DNA of 64,000 nt from an uncultured Neglectibacter sp. (GTDB lineage: Bacteria > Bacillota > Clostridia > Oscillospirales > Acutalibacteraceae): contig CAJFSY010000003.1 of NCBI GenBank assembly GCA_904419785.1, positions 62,001-126,000 of the forward strand. Direction: 5' to 3'. Below are positions 1-8,084 of this stretch, in pieces (position 1 is the stretch's first letter; every line of letters starts with the position of its first letter). The notes under the pieces were generated by a model. The model worked only from the letters and a program-made list of their open reading frames with translations. It ran no database searches and was not told where the DNA came from. The position numbers and the translations under genes were made by a program.

Positions 1-1
1 C

Positions 2-436
2 GGTTCCAAGTTGGGCTACAAGTTCATTTCCGCTGGTGATGTAAACCCCGAAACCGGTGTTCTGTATGCCCCCACCATGTGGGATTCTTACGCCGAACTG
101 ACCACCAACCCGGCCATGGAAAAATGGAAAGAGCACATGGGCGCTGAAAATGCCATTGATTTCCTCACTCAGAAAAATGAGCTGATGGTATCTCCCGGTA
201 TTTCCTTTGCTCCCGAAGCCGACTCTACTGAGATTGCCACACTGCGTTCCCAGGTTGGTTCTGTAATCGTGGAAAACACTTGGAAAGCTATCTTCGCCTC
301 CACGGATGAAGAGTGCGAGCAGTATATCCAGGCAATGATCGAAACCGCCAAGGGCCTTGGTTATGACGACGTTTACGCTGTAGACGAAGCAAACGCTCAA
401 GCCAAACGCGACGCTTGGAAAGCAGTATTGGAATAA
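2..436 (+). CDS. Extracellular solute-binding protein, C-terminal part (5' end outside window)
   Basis: The reading frame is open from the first complete codon and ends with TAA at 434-436, so only the last 144 residues are present. The composition (acidic, Trp/Tyr-rich, ending in a long helix with YDDVYAVDEANAQAKRDAW) resembles the C-terminal lobe of family 1 (sugar-type) ABC solute-binding proteins of Firmicutes. These are lipoproteins that deliver oligosaccharides to a membrane permease. A YesM-type sensor kinase lies convergently just downstream; such kinases often control sugar uptake genes of this type. The assignment rests on overall character rather than a single diagnostic motif, and the substrate cannot be told. 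Confidence 0.65.
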   Translation, partial: GSKLGYKFISAGDVNPETGVLYAPTMWDSYAELTTNPAMEKWKEHMGAENAIDFLTQKNELMVSPGISFAPEADSTEIATLRSQVGSVIVENTWKAIFASTDEECEQYIQAMIETAKGLGYDDVYAVDEANAQAKRDAWKAVLE

Positions 437-472
437 TGAAACATTACGCGTGAGTTTTCCTCACGAAATCAG

Positions 473-512
473 AAGGACCACCTTCCCAATTTGGAAAGGT
501 GGTCTTTCTTTA
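473..512. terminator. Intrinsic terminator between convergent genes
   Basis: A GC-rich stem (GGACCACCTT with AAAGGTGGTC around a short AATTT loop) is followed by TTTCTTT on the plus strand. It lies 36 bp after the solute-binding protein stop and 11 bp after the end of the convergent histidine kinase, so it may serve both. Confidence 0.8.
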
Positions 513-523
513 TGTCTTATCAG

Positions 524-2323
524 TTACACGGGCTGTAAAGGAAATGTCAATGTAAAACGGGTTCCCTGTCCCTCCCGGCTTTCTAAAGTCATGCCGTACT
601 CTCCTCCATAGAACAGCTTGATACGCTGGTAAATATTGAACAAACCAATATTAGAGGTGACCATTTCCCCGTCTTTTCCGGCAATATGGTTGCGCAAGTC
701 CTCTACTTTTTCCTGGGGGATGCCCACGCCGTTATCCTCAATGCGGATCACCAGCCGCCGCTCCTCTTCTTGAGGCTCCACAGAAATACGAATTATCCCC
801 TTACGAGGACTCTCTTTGATTCCGTGGGAAATGGAATTTTCCACAATAGGTTGCAACAGCAGCGGTAAAATCTGATATTGGGCCGGTGAAAAAGAATCTG
901 GTATTTCCAGCGTATAATTCACTTTTTCATCAAACCTCAATTTTTGAATAGCCAGGTAATTCTCGATATATCCCAGCTCCTTATCCAAAGTGGTTTGGGT
1001 TGTGCCGGTGTTTTCCAACACATAGCGCATGGTTTTCCCAAACAAGGCAGTAGCGCTGGCCACATCCTTGGCGCCTTCGCACAAGGCCATCATGCGAATA
1101 GTCTCCAACGTGTTGTAAATAAAATGCGGGTTGATCTGACTGGCCAACAACTTGAATTCCATTTTTTGCTGTCGGTTTACAAGCTCTTGTTCCTTTAGCT
1201 GAGATCGGTAAATTTTGGCTTGCTGTTCCCGCACGTTGGCAATCATATTCTGCAAGTCTACAAAAATAACAGAAAGTTCGTCATCCCCCTTAAAGGGACC
1301 TATAGTGTCAAAATCCCCTTGGGCAGCGTCGTGCATGGCGTTTTTCAAATGAGCAATGCGTTTGGTAAAGTAGTTTGTAAACATTAAAATCACCATGTAC
1401 GGTACCACAATGGCAATCACCAGCACCAACACGCTCAGCAGCCAGAAATTTGTGATATATCCAGGGGCGTCAAAGTCTAAAGAAGTAAAATACAAAAATG
1501 TGTTTTCCGCTTTGTAAGGAATAAAACTGGAAATATACGAAAAGGCCTGTTTCCCCTGATATTCCAGTTTTCCGCTGCTTTGAAACAGCCGTGTATCATA
1601 GTCGATGGGGGCCGTCTCCAACGTCCCTTGCAAAGAACGCTGGGTGCAGAAAAAGATGGGCTGCTGGTTCAGCGAAAGAGAAATAAAAAGCTGGTTATTC
1701 TGGATACGGTTCTTCACATAGTTATTGCTCATGCGTATTACCAGAATAGCGGAATATTCCCGATCGGTAAAAGGGAAAGAGCGCACCATTGTCAGTTCCG
1801 ATTCACCTGTCCCGGATTGTTCCGAAACACTGGTCTCCCAATAAACGCTTCCCGGAATCCGAACCTGCTGGAACCAGTCCTTTACTTGTTCGGAATTTGC
1901 GGATTGAATCTGCCCCTCCACTGGGAACGTATCGTTTTCCGTATACACGCAAATAGAAGAAATAGAAGCGTTGTTGGAAAGGGTTGTAGCCAAACGGCCA
2001 TAAGATTCACGGGCAGACCGAGCTTCCGCCGCGGAAGCGTAATCTTTCTGCAAAATGCTTTTCAAAGTACTGTCGGCAATGATATCATCTGAGATACTGT
2101 AAAAGTTTAAAGTGACATCAAACAAAACGGATTTCGCTCTGGTATTGTCCGATTCTAGCTGCTGATAGGCCCGGTCATACAGGATTTCCGCCGTATGCCG
2201 GATGGTAAAAAAGCCTAAAAGCATCACGGGGAATACGACTGTCAAACAAAAAACGAAGTAAATCTGGTTTTTGATCTGCATCCGGCTGAGAAAGGGGATT
2301 CTCCGGATCTTTTTTTGAAACAC
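524..2323 (-). CDS. YesM-type sensor histidine kinase
   Basis: A 599-residue membrane sensor kinase. A first membrane helix lies at about residues 21-40, an extracellular sensing domain at 41-290, a second helix at about 293-318, a HAMP segment at 318-370 and a His_kinase domain (PF06580 type) with the phospho-acceptor H400 in ASQINPHFIYNTLE. An HATPase follows, with the N-box around LQPIVENSISHG and the G-box EDNGVGIP. Start is GTG at 2323, chosen because GGAGGG lies 8 nt upstream; this RBS sits inside the tail of the upstream response-regulator gene, as in normal yesM/yesN operons. The family senses extracellular sugars or envelope signals and phosphorylates an AraC-type regulator. Here that partner is only a fragment, so the kinase may be orphaned. 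Confidence 0.93.
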   Translation of the reverse strand: MFQKKIRRIPFLSRMQIKNQIYFVFCLTVVFPVMLLGFFTIRHTAEILYDRAYQQLESDNTRAKSVLFDVTLNFYSISDDIIADSTLKSILQKDYASAAEARSARESYGRLATTLSNNASISSICVYTENDTFPVEGQIQSANSEQVKDWFQQVRIPGSVYWETSVSEQSGTGESELTMVRSFPFTDREYSAILVIRMSNNYVKNRIQNNQLFISLSLNQQPIFFCTQRSLQGTLETAPIDYDTRLFQSSGKLEYQGKQAFSYISSFIPYKAENTFLYFTSLDFDAPGYITNFWLLSVLVLVIAIVVPYMVILMFTNYFTKRIAHLKNAMHDAAQGDFDTIGPFKGDDELSVIFVDLQNMIANVREQQAKIYRSQLKEQELVNRQQKMEFKLLASQINPHFIYNTLETIRMMALCEGAKDVASATALFGKTMRYVLENTGTTQTTLDKELGYIENYLAIQKLRFDEKVNYTLEIPDSFSPAQYQILPLLLQPIVENSISHGIKESPRKGIIRISVEPQEEERRLVIRIEDNGVGIPQEKVEDLRNHIAGKDGEMVTSNIGLFNIYQRIKLFYGGEYGMTLESREGQGTRFTLTFPLQPV

Positions 2324-2325
2324 GC

Positions 2326-2472
2326 TCAGCCCTCCTTCATCTGTCTGCGATATTCCGCAGGGCTGACCCCTTCGTATTTTTTAAATTTGGTAGAAAAGTG
2401 ATCTACATTGCTGTAACCTACTTTTTCCGCTACCTCATAAATCTTTAAATCGCCCTGCTGAAGCGGGCATAT
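2326..2472 (-). pseudogene. AraC-type response regulator, 3' remnant only
   Basis: Reading the minus strand, 48 codons ending in TGA (2326-2328) encode the last part of an AraC-family HTH. It includes IYEVAEKVGYSNVDHFSTKF and the ending SPAEYRRQMKEG, which is the canonical second HTH of YesN-type regulators. An in-frame TAG at 2473-2475 ends homology, and nothing upstream encodes the receiver domain or first HTH. A full-length partner would need about 1.5 kb more. This is either a deletion in the genome or an assembly junction near 2475. The tail overlaps the RBS of the histidine kinase gene, matching the intact family operon. Confidence 0.85.
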
Positions 2473-2560
2473 CTATTTCTTAGAGGTCGGTAAAAAATCA
2501 TCCCAGGGCAGCAAGAAATATTTTTTTAACAAAAGTTTGATAGATTTCTTGTTTTGGACC

Positions 2561-2569
2561 TGCTATACT
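2561..2569 (+). promoter_or_regulatory. Extended -10 promoter element TGCTATACT
   Basis: TGC followed by TATACT, an extended -10 for sigma-A. A TTGATA at 2537-2542 is too far away (21 bp) to be a good -35. It would start transcription near 2576, at the head of the structured leader described next. Confidence 0.5.
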
Positions 2570-2575
2570 AAAACC

Positions 2576-2732
2576 AGACCTTTTGCAAGGGGGTGCGCGC
2601 CAATGGCCGCGTTTTTCATCTGGACCCGCCAACAAGCGGGCACCGTATCCGCCCGCAAAACTCAACAGCCGCCTTACCGGGGATCCGTGCGCTCCAACGC
2701 CAGTTTCCGGTAATGGACGGCTGTTTTTGTTT
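2576..2732 (+). ncRNA. Candidate structured leader RNA or small RNA ending in a terminator-like hairpin
   Basis: Between the extended -10 and the small gene at 2755 the sequence is GC-rich and rich in stems. GCGGGC (2636-2641) pairs with GCCCGC (2651-2656). A long terminal hairpin pairs CAGCCG, CC and TTACCGG (2666-2680) with CCGGTAA, GG and CGGCTG (2707-2723), and is followed directly by TTTTTGTTT. This has the form of an intrinsic terminator placed before an RBS, so it could be an attenuator or the end of a roughly 155-nt small RNA. I do not recognise a known riboswitch class. No long reading frame with an RBS occupies it. Confidence 0.4.
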
Positions 2733-2754
2733 GCAAAGAAAGGAGAATACCATT

Positions 2755-2949
2755 ATGATTCCCTGCCAGTCCACATGCAACCGCTACTGCGAAGGCTGCC
2801 ACAAGAATTGTGTCAAATGGAAGCTGCTCCAAGCAAAAAACCACATGGAAAACCAAAAGAAAAAAGATTACCTGCAATATTACAACCAACTCAACAGCGT
2901 GATACTCCACCAATTCCTCAGTATGCAGCCTCATGCCTATTACCGTTGA
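2755..2949 (+). CDS. Small Cys-rich protein of unknown function
   Basis: A 64-residue protein starting at ATG 2755, chosen because AAAGGAG lies about 8 nt upstream. Five cysteines cluster at the N terminus (C4, C8, C12, C15, C19; spacing x3, x3, x2, x3) with H16, a pattern able to bind one metal ion. The rest is Lys/Gln/Tyr-rich and probably helical. Short proteins with a GCHxxC motif near the N terminus followed by a charged helix are, to my recollection, scattered in Clostridia, but I know of no assigned function. It follows the hairpin at 2666-2732, which could control its expression. Confidence 0.7.
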   Translation: MIPCQSTCNRYCEGCHKNCVKWKLLQAKNHMENQKKKDYLQYYNQLNSVILHQFLSMQPHAYYR

Positions 2950-2970
2950 ATCCGGTGTACATACAGTTAC

Positions 2971-3011
2971 AAAAAGAGAGCCTTCTCAAAGGAGAGGGCT
3001 CTCTTTTGTTT
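2971..3011. terminator. Bidirectional intrinsic terminator
   Basis: AAAAGAGAGCCTTCTC pairs with GGAGAGGGCTCTCTTTT around an AAA loop, with A and T tracts on both sides. It separates the small Cys-rich gene (plus) from the VOC gene (minus). Confidence 0.85.
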
Positions 3012-3018
3012 TATCCCA

Positions 3019-3423
3019 TTACAAATATTGGTTAAACTCTACTCGTTCCCCATTTGGCCCCAGAATAATGAAATATCTGACGCCATGTTCCCAGAATGGC
3101 AAGGATTCGATGCCATCGCTGACAACGGAATACCCCAATTCTCCCACCAGGGCGTAAACCGATTCCACATCGGTAACATCGATGGCGATATGGTCGATGG
3201 CTCCGGAACACAGCGCCGCTTTCCCGTTTTGATAGACCTCTAAAGTCAAATCCCCTAGCCGATAAAAGGCTACGTCTTCACCGGCTGCTTCATTGCGGGT
3301 GCGATAGACCTCCTCGAAACCAAGGCTCTTGTAAAAAGCATCTGTTTTTCCAAGGTCATTGGTGGGAATACCCACATGCTGCAACCCTTTGCACAACGAT
3401 CTTATCTGTTCCGCAGTATTCAT
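3019..3423 (-). CDS. VOC-superfamily (glyoxalase-like) protein
   Basis: A 134-residue single-domain protein with the paired beta-alpha-beta-beta-beta halves of the vicinal oxygen chelate fold. The first half runs from LQHVGIPTNDLGKTDAFYKSLGFEE and the second from IDHIAIDVTDVESVYALVGELGY to a typical ending, LGPNGERVEFNQYL. Histidines in QHVGI and DHIAI and glutamates near the strand ends are where the metal ligands of this fold sit. Substrate unknown; it could be a lactoylglutathione lyase-like or antibiotic-binding member. It is the last gene of the minus-strand cell-wall cluster, 10 bp after murF, so it is probably cotranscribed. Confidence 0.85.
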   Translation of the reverse strand: MNTAEQIRSLCKGLQHVGIPTNDLGKTDAFYKSLGFEEVYRTRNEAAGEDVAFYRLGDLTLEVYQNGKAALCSGAIDHIAIDVTDVESVYALVGELGYSVVSDGIESLPFWEHGVRYFIILGPNGERVEFNQYL

Positions 3424-3433
3424 CCTGTTCCCC

Positions 3434-4783
3434 TCACTCTTTTAAGGCAGCTACGATTTGGTCGGTCTGCATCCCCCGGGAGCCTTTCACCAACACGGCG
3501 TCCCCTTCTTGGAGCGCTTCTTTCAAATAGGCAATCGCCTGCTGGTTTGTCTCAAACCACAAGCCGCCTTTACCGTATCCCGCCACGATTTCTTTCGACA
3601 AAGGTCCAATGCCTATCAGCAGGTCAACGCCCTTCTCCCGGGCGTACTCTCCCACCTCATAGTGACCCTGTTGGGCGAAATCCCCCAGCTCCAGCATATC
3701 TGCCAGCACTGCCGCCCGCCGTCCGGAGATTTTCCGGCTGGCAAGCACGTCGATGGCGCTGCGCATAGAATCAGGGCTGGCGTTGTAGCTGTCGTCGATG
3801 ATGAGCAAGCCGTTTGCCTCCATCACCTGCTGGCGCATGGCCGGCGCTTTATAGGCAGAAATGGCCCGCACAGCGTCTTCGGCCGGGACCCCCAGATACC
3901 GGGCTACCGCCATAGCCGCCAACGCGTTGCGCACGTTGTGCTCCCCAGCAGCGGGGACAAACAGTTCCGTCCGCTCTCCCGAAGGAGCCTGACAGGTGAA
4001 AAAGGTGCCCCGGTCAGCTTCGTTTAAGCCATAGGCCCGCCAATCGCAGTTGGGCCCCAGGCCAAAGGTGACCACCTTGTTCCCCAGGGTTTCTTTTAAG
4101 GTGGGCAGAAGATCGTCATCCCCATTGACAAACAGCGCACCGCCTATTGGCAGATAATCGGCGATATGGGCTTTTTCCCGCAGGATATTCTCCCGGGTTT
4201 TCATAAACTCGATGTGGGAGACGCCTATGTTCGTCATAACAGCGCAGGTAGGCTTTACGACCGCCGCGATACGGGACATCTCTCCCGGCATGCTCACACC
4301 CATCTCCACCACAGCGGCAGTGTGGTCCTTGCGCAGCCCGCAAACGGTGATTGGCACCCCGACCTGGCTGTTCTGATTTCCGGCGGTCTTCATCACCCGA
4401 AAAGCCGCCGACAAAGCTTGGGCCACCATTTCTTTCGCGGTAGTCTTTCCCACGCTGCCGGTAATTCCCACCACAGGGATCTGGAACTGGTCCCGATACC
4501 AGGCTGCCGTCTTTTGCAGCGCCTCACGGCAATCTTTTACCAACACAATAGGCTTTTCCCCAGTGGGTATCTCATGGTCGGTAAAGGTAGCGGCGGCAGG
4601 CGCTTCCAGCACTGCGGGGATATAATCGTGGCCGTCGGCCCGCTCTCCCCGGATGGGCACAAACATGGCCCCCGCCTTAGCTTGGCGGCTGTCGGTAATA
4701 AAAGAGGTCACCACGACCCCTTCGTCTCCGCACAGAAGTTTTCCTCCTGTAGCTTTCAGGATATCAGAAATTTTAATTCGCAT
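3434..4783 (-). CDS. murF: UDP-N-acetylmuramoyl-tripeptide--D-alanyl-D-alanine ligase
   Basis: A 449-residue cytoplasmic Mur ligase that adds D-Ala-D-Ala to the UDP-MurNAc-tripeptide, the last soluble step of peptidoglycan precursor synthesis. The ATP-binding P-loop GITGSVGKTTAKE is at about residues 106-118. The N-terminal substrate domain contains TDSRQAKAGAMFVPIRG, and the C-terminal domain contains the Mur ligase motif IDDSYNASPDSM. Length is normal for the family. It lies 33 bp downstream of pepC and 10 bp upstream of the VOC gene, in the same orientation as murE, so the cluster likely forms one or two transcripts. Confidence 0.97.
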   Translation of the reverse strand: MRIKISDILKATGGKLLCGDEGVVVTSFITDSRQAKAGAMFVPIRGERADGHDYIPAVLEAPAAATFTDHEIPTGEKPIVLVKDCREALQKTAAWYRDQFQIPVVGITGSVGKTTAKEMVAQALSAAFRVMKTAGNQNSQVGVPITVCGLRKDHTAAVVEMGVSMPGEMSRIAAVVKPTCAVMTNIGVSHIEFMKTRENILREKAHIADYLPIGGALFVNGDDDLLPTLKETLGNKVVTFGLGPNCDWRAYGLNEADRGTFFTCQAPSGERTELFVPAAGEHNVRNALAAMAVARYLGVPAEDAVRAISAYKAPAMRQQVMEANGLLIIDDSYNASPDSMRSAIDVLASRKISGRRAAVLADMLELGDFAQQGHYEVGEYAREKGVDLLIGIGPLSKEIVAGYGKGGLWFETNQQAIAYLKEALQEGDAVLVKGSRGMQTDQIVAALKE

Positions 4784-4815
4784 AAGTCACCCCAGTGGTG
4801 TTTTTTCATCCCCAT

Positions 4816-6150
4816 TCAGGCCAAAGAGCCCATGGGGTCCCAAGGTTCCAGCTCGATAGGCTCTTGCGCCAGTTCGGCTGCCTGCTGGGAACTCAGATAC
4901 TTTTTGTTCACGACCACTTGATATGTATACTCGCTGAACCAAGCGTCGCTCATCACATAATAGCCGTCCTCGCCGGCATCCTTGCCCCAGCTGTTCTCCA
5001 CACGCCACCGCAGGGGCTGGCCGTTTTCATCCAGGTCCACGCCCTGGAACACCATAGCATGGGTCATCAGGCTCTCGCCGTAGTCCAAGCGCTGGGCTTT
5101 GTCCATAGCGAACTCTGTGCCGAAAAGCTCTCCCGCTTTGATCGCGTCCAAATCCATCACGCCGCCTTCCCGCAGGGAGCACTGGCCCACGTCACAACCG
5201 AACCATACAGGATGCCCATCCTGCATTTGGGCGATGGCGGCCTTCTTCAGCTCTTCCACCGGCAGGTTCAAATACTTTACGGGCCGGCCTTCCACCACGT
5301 TGCCCAGCAGCTTTACCGTGTAAGTCTTGTGATAAGGCTTATCAGCGGTGGGAGCGTTGATCAAGCTCACATAATCGGAAAGCTCCCATCCAATGTATTT
5401 TTTAAAGAATTCCTTGCCGGTAAGGTTCTCGTCCCGGATAAACTTCTTTTCTTTGTTCCGAACTTCCAGGGTGAAGGTCTTGGGCGGTTTGCCCAGAGCG
5501 ATGCAGAGCATGTTGTAGATGGTCTCCATCATGGCGTTTTTTTCGCCCCGCAGCTGGTCGATGGTCTTGCCGTTCTGATAGCCGGTGCGCAGCGTGCAGG
5601 CGAACTCCCGCAGCTTCCGGGTCATATAGCCGGTCATCTCCCGGGTGGCGGAGGAACAAGCGGTCTCGGGCATAGCGTCCTTGGGCACTACGCCATATTT
5701 ATCGATGAGGTTGCAGAACATATCCCACTGGCCGCCATCGTTGAGCGGAGCCATCAACAGGTGGGCGATGACCCGCCCGTTGGTGGGCTCATCCATGGTT
5801 TCCAGAATGCTTTCCAAGAAATAGTTGGCCTTTTCCAGCTTGTCATAAAACAAGGTATAGTTCTGAGAAAGCTCAAAAGTATCCAGGTCCAGCTTTTTCA
5901 TCACGGCGAAACGCATGGTATTCAGCGCGGCGAACATCCAGCACCGGCCGCTCTGCTTCTGGTTGGTGATCTTGCCCTGTTCCAGAGAAACCGAGAACTG
6001 GTGGCGGTCCTGGCGGTAAACCTCGCTGTTGGTGGCAGCCTTCACCACACCGCAGTTGGTCACGGCGCGCATAGCCACTTTTTTAGCCAGGTCCCCGTCA
6101 AACGCCTTCTCGTAGGTTTCCAGCTGTTCCAAAGTGATGTTTTTGTCCAT
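4816..6150 (-). CDS. pepC: Aminopeptidase C (C1B papain-like, bleomycin hydrolase family)
   Basis: A 444-residue cytoplasmic cysteine aminopeptidase. The catalytic Cys is C70 in QSGRCWMFA, the catalytic His lies in THAMVFQGVD and the Asn in WRVENSWGKDAGEDGYYV, all in family order. PepC and bleomycin hydrolase form hexameric barrels and trim N-terminal residues from peptides. Length matches the family. The start has an AAAGGAATG ribosome site about 8 nt upstream. It sits between murF and a small unknown gene inside a cell-wall cluster, which may hint at a role in recycling peptides, but that link is only positional. Confidence 0.96.
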   Translation of the reverse strand: MDKNITLEQLETYEKAFDGDLAKKVAMRAVTNCGVVKAATNSEVYRQDRHQFSVSLEQGKITNQKQSGRCWMFAALNTMRFAVMKKLDLDTFELSQNYTLFYDKLEKANYFLESILETMDEPTNGRVIAHLLMAPLNDGGQWDMFCNLIDKYGVVPKDAMPETACSSATREMTGYMTRKLREFACTLRTGYQNGKTIDQLRGEKNAMMETIYNMLCIALGKPPKTFTLEVRNKEKKFIRDENLTGKEFFKKYIGWELSDYVSLINAPTADKPYHKTYTVKLLGNVVEGRPVKYLNLPVEELKKAAIAQMQDGHPVWFGCDVGQCSLREGGVMDLDAIKAGELFGTEFAMDKAQRLDYGESLMTHAMVFQGVDLDENGQPLRWRVENSWGKDAGEDGYYVMSDAWFSEYTYQVVVNKKYLSSQQAAELAQEPIELEPWDPMGSLA

Positions 6151-6185
6151 GTTCCCACATTCCTTTCTCTATGAAAATCTATTTA

Positions 6186-6431
6186 TTATCCATGAAACGG
6201 CCCCAACTGGTCCGTTTCACACAAACTTTCCAAGGGTATTTTCGTTGTGCGTTTCAACACTTTGCCTGTGGAAATTTTTAAGCAGTCCCCGGTTTTGAAA
6301 ACCCTTACTGGAATTGCTCTCCGTCCATTGGCAACTAATATAACTGTTGGCCCATCTTCCAGATCTTCCAGTGACGTGTTCATCTTCCGCAACGCGGAGA
6401 GGACTTGGAAAAGGAGTTCTTTACGTTTCAT
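6186..6431 (-). CDS. Conserved-looking small protein of unknown function
   Basis: An 81-residue protein. I chose ATG at 6431 because GGAGGG lies about 8 nt upstream, and not the in-frame ATG at 6482, which has no good RBS. It begins MKRKELLFQVLSALRKMN and is basic at both ends, with two strand-like segments (PTVILVANGRRAIPVRVF and CLKISTGKVLKRT). I recognise no family. It lies between murE and pepC on the same strand with short gaps, so it is probably cotranscribed with them. Confidence 0.7.
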   Translation of the reverse strand: MKRKELLFQVLSALRKMNTSLEDLEDGPTVILVANGRRAIPVRVFKTGDCLKISTGKVLKRTTKIPLESLCETDQLGPFHG

Positions 6432-6483
6432 TATATATACGCCCTCCACGCGAACGCTGAATTCCTTTGGGGTATTCCACATG

Positions 6484-7953
6484 TTATCCTTGGGGAGTTT
6501 TCCCCATTTCTTCCAGAAGTTCCCGAATTACAACCCGCTCGTCGAAGGGATATTTCTTTCCCTGAATCTCCTGGTAATCCTCATGGCCCTTTCCGGCCAG
6601 GACGATGATATCCCCATCCTGGGCGTTTTCCAAACACCAGCGGATAGCCTCCCGCCTGTCGGGAATCTCGATATACTTGCCGTCGGTTTTGGCCATGCCG
6701 GTCTTGATATCCTCAATAATATCCAACACATCCTCAAACCTGGAATTGTCCGCGGTGATCACCGACAAGTCCGCCAGCCTGCCGCTGGCTTCTCCCATTT
6801 CATACCGCCGCACCTTGGGCCGGTTGCCTCCCGCGCCGAACATGCAGATCAGCCGTTTGGGCTGGTACTCCCGCAAAGTGGTAAGGATATTCTCCATGCT
6901 CACAGCATTGTGGGCATAGTCCAGCAGCAACGTGTAGTTTCCAGGCACAGCCACAGGTTCCACCCGGCCTTTGACCTTCACGGTAGCCAGCCCCTGCTTC
7001 ATGGCCTCTACAGGGATACCCAGTTCATGGCAGCAGCCAATGGCCGCCAAAGCGTTATAGGCGTTGAACCGGCCTGGGATATCCACCTCGGCGGTAAATT
7101 CCTCTTCGCCAGATACATCGAATGCGATCCCCAAAAAGCCTGGGCGGGATAAATGGCGGCAACCCGATCCCCGCAGGTCCGCGGGCTTTTCAAAGCCATA
7201 GGTTTTCACCTGACAGGTATGGCCCCGCAAGATACCTTCCAAGCTTGCATCATCGGCGTTCATCACACCGGTGCGGCACAAAGAGAACAGCTTCGCCTTG
7301 CTTTCCATATATTCTTCCATGTCTTTGTGCTCCACGCCGCCGATATGGTCCTCAGAAAAATTGGTGAACACTCCCACCGCAAAGGGGAAACCATAGACGC
7401 GCAAATCTTTCAGCCCAATGGAAGAAGCTTCCATCACACAGTATTCGCAGCCAGCGTCTGCCATGCGCCGCAAATACATTTGTATATCGTAACTCATGGG
7501 GGTGGTGTTGTCCGTGGGGACCAGTTCGTCGCCGATCAGCACGCCGATCGTACCGATCACTCCAGTCTTATGGCCGGCGGCCTCTAAGATGGAGCGCACC
7601 ATATAAGCGGTAGTTGTCTTGCCCTTAGTACCTGTAATGCCGATCACCGCGATATCCTTTTCCGCCGGATTCCCAAAAAAGGCAGCGCTCATCAGCGCCA
7701 GCGCCTTGCGGGTATCCTCCACCAGCACCACCTGGGCCCCCATAGCCTCCACCGGCTCTTGGGCGATGATAACAACCGTTCCTGCCTCCACAGCGTTCTT
7801 TGCGAACTTGTGCCCGTCCGAGGCGGAACCCTTTATGCAAACGAACGCGCTGCCCGGTCTTGCTTTCCGGGAGTCGTATACAATATCGGAAATCTCACAG
7901 TCCTGAAATCCCTTGGTAATGCCCAAAGGCGACAGCAAAGATGTTAAATTCAT
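6484..7953 (-). CDS. murE: UDP-N-acetylmuramyl-tripeptide synthetase (Mur ligase)
   Basis: A 489-residue enzyme adding the third residue to UDP-MurNAc-L-Ala-D-Glu. The P-loop GITGTKGKTTTA is at 105-116, the carbamylated Lys motif ESKAKLF near K219, and the LLDYAHNA motif at about 343-350. The amino-acid selecting motif reads DNSR (402-405): the Arg fits meso-diaminopimelate enzymes (DNPR), but Ser replaces Pro. The frame extends upstream to 8139. I chose ATG 7953 because it has AAGGAAG upstream and because a near-perfect promoter (TTGACA-17-TATGAT) lies at 8014-8042, inside the longer frame. It heads the minus-strand cell-wall cluster. Confidence 0.96.
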   Translation of the reverse strand: MNLTSLLSPLGITKGFQDCEISDIVYDSRKARPGSAFVCIKGSASDGHKFAKNAVEAGTVVIIAQEPVEAMGAQVVLVEDTRKALALMSAAFFGNPAEKDIAVIGITGTKGKTTTAYMVRSILEAAGHKTGVIGTIGVLIGDELVPTDNTTPMSYDIQMYLRRMADAGCEYCVMEASSIGLKDLRVYGFPFAVGVFTNFSEDHIGGVEHKDMEEYMESKAKLFSLCRTGVMNADDASLEGILRGHTCQVKTYGFEKPADLRGSGCRHLSRPGFLGIAFDVSGEEEFTAEVDIPGRFNAYNALAAIGCCHELGIPVEAMKQGLATVKVKGRVEPVAVPGNYTLLLDYAHNAVSMENILTTLREYQPKRLICMFGAGGNRPKVRRYEMGEASGRLADLSVITADNSRFEDVLDIIEDIKTGMAKTDGKYIEIPDRREAIRWCLENAQDGDIIVLAGKGHEDYQEIQGKKYPFDERVVIRELLEEMGKTPQG

Positions 7954-8013
7954 AAAAAACACTTCCTTTCCCAGGAAACTTTCCTTGGTCTCTGCGTAAA
8001 AAATCACGGAATT

Positions 8014-8042
8014 ATCATACTCTTTTCCCAATATCTTGTCAA
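8014..8042 (-). promoter_or_regulatory. Sigma-A promoter for murE cluster
   Basis: On the minus strand, TTGACA (8042-8037), exactly 17 bp, then TATGAT (8019-8014). Transcription would start near 8007 and give a leader of about 54 nt to the murE ATG at 7953. Confidence 0.8.
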
Positions 8043-8084
8043 TCGCCAAGGGGAATTTACGACGAAACGCAGAAGCTTTCAGCC

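Noticed and set aside
4795-6174. Antisense 459-codon frame opposite pepC
   Set aside because: Same reasons: no RBS, His/Gly-rich composition, and pepC is complete with its catalytic triad.
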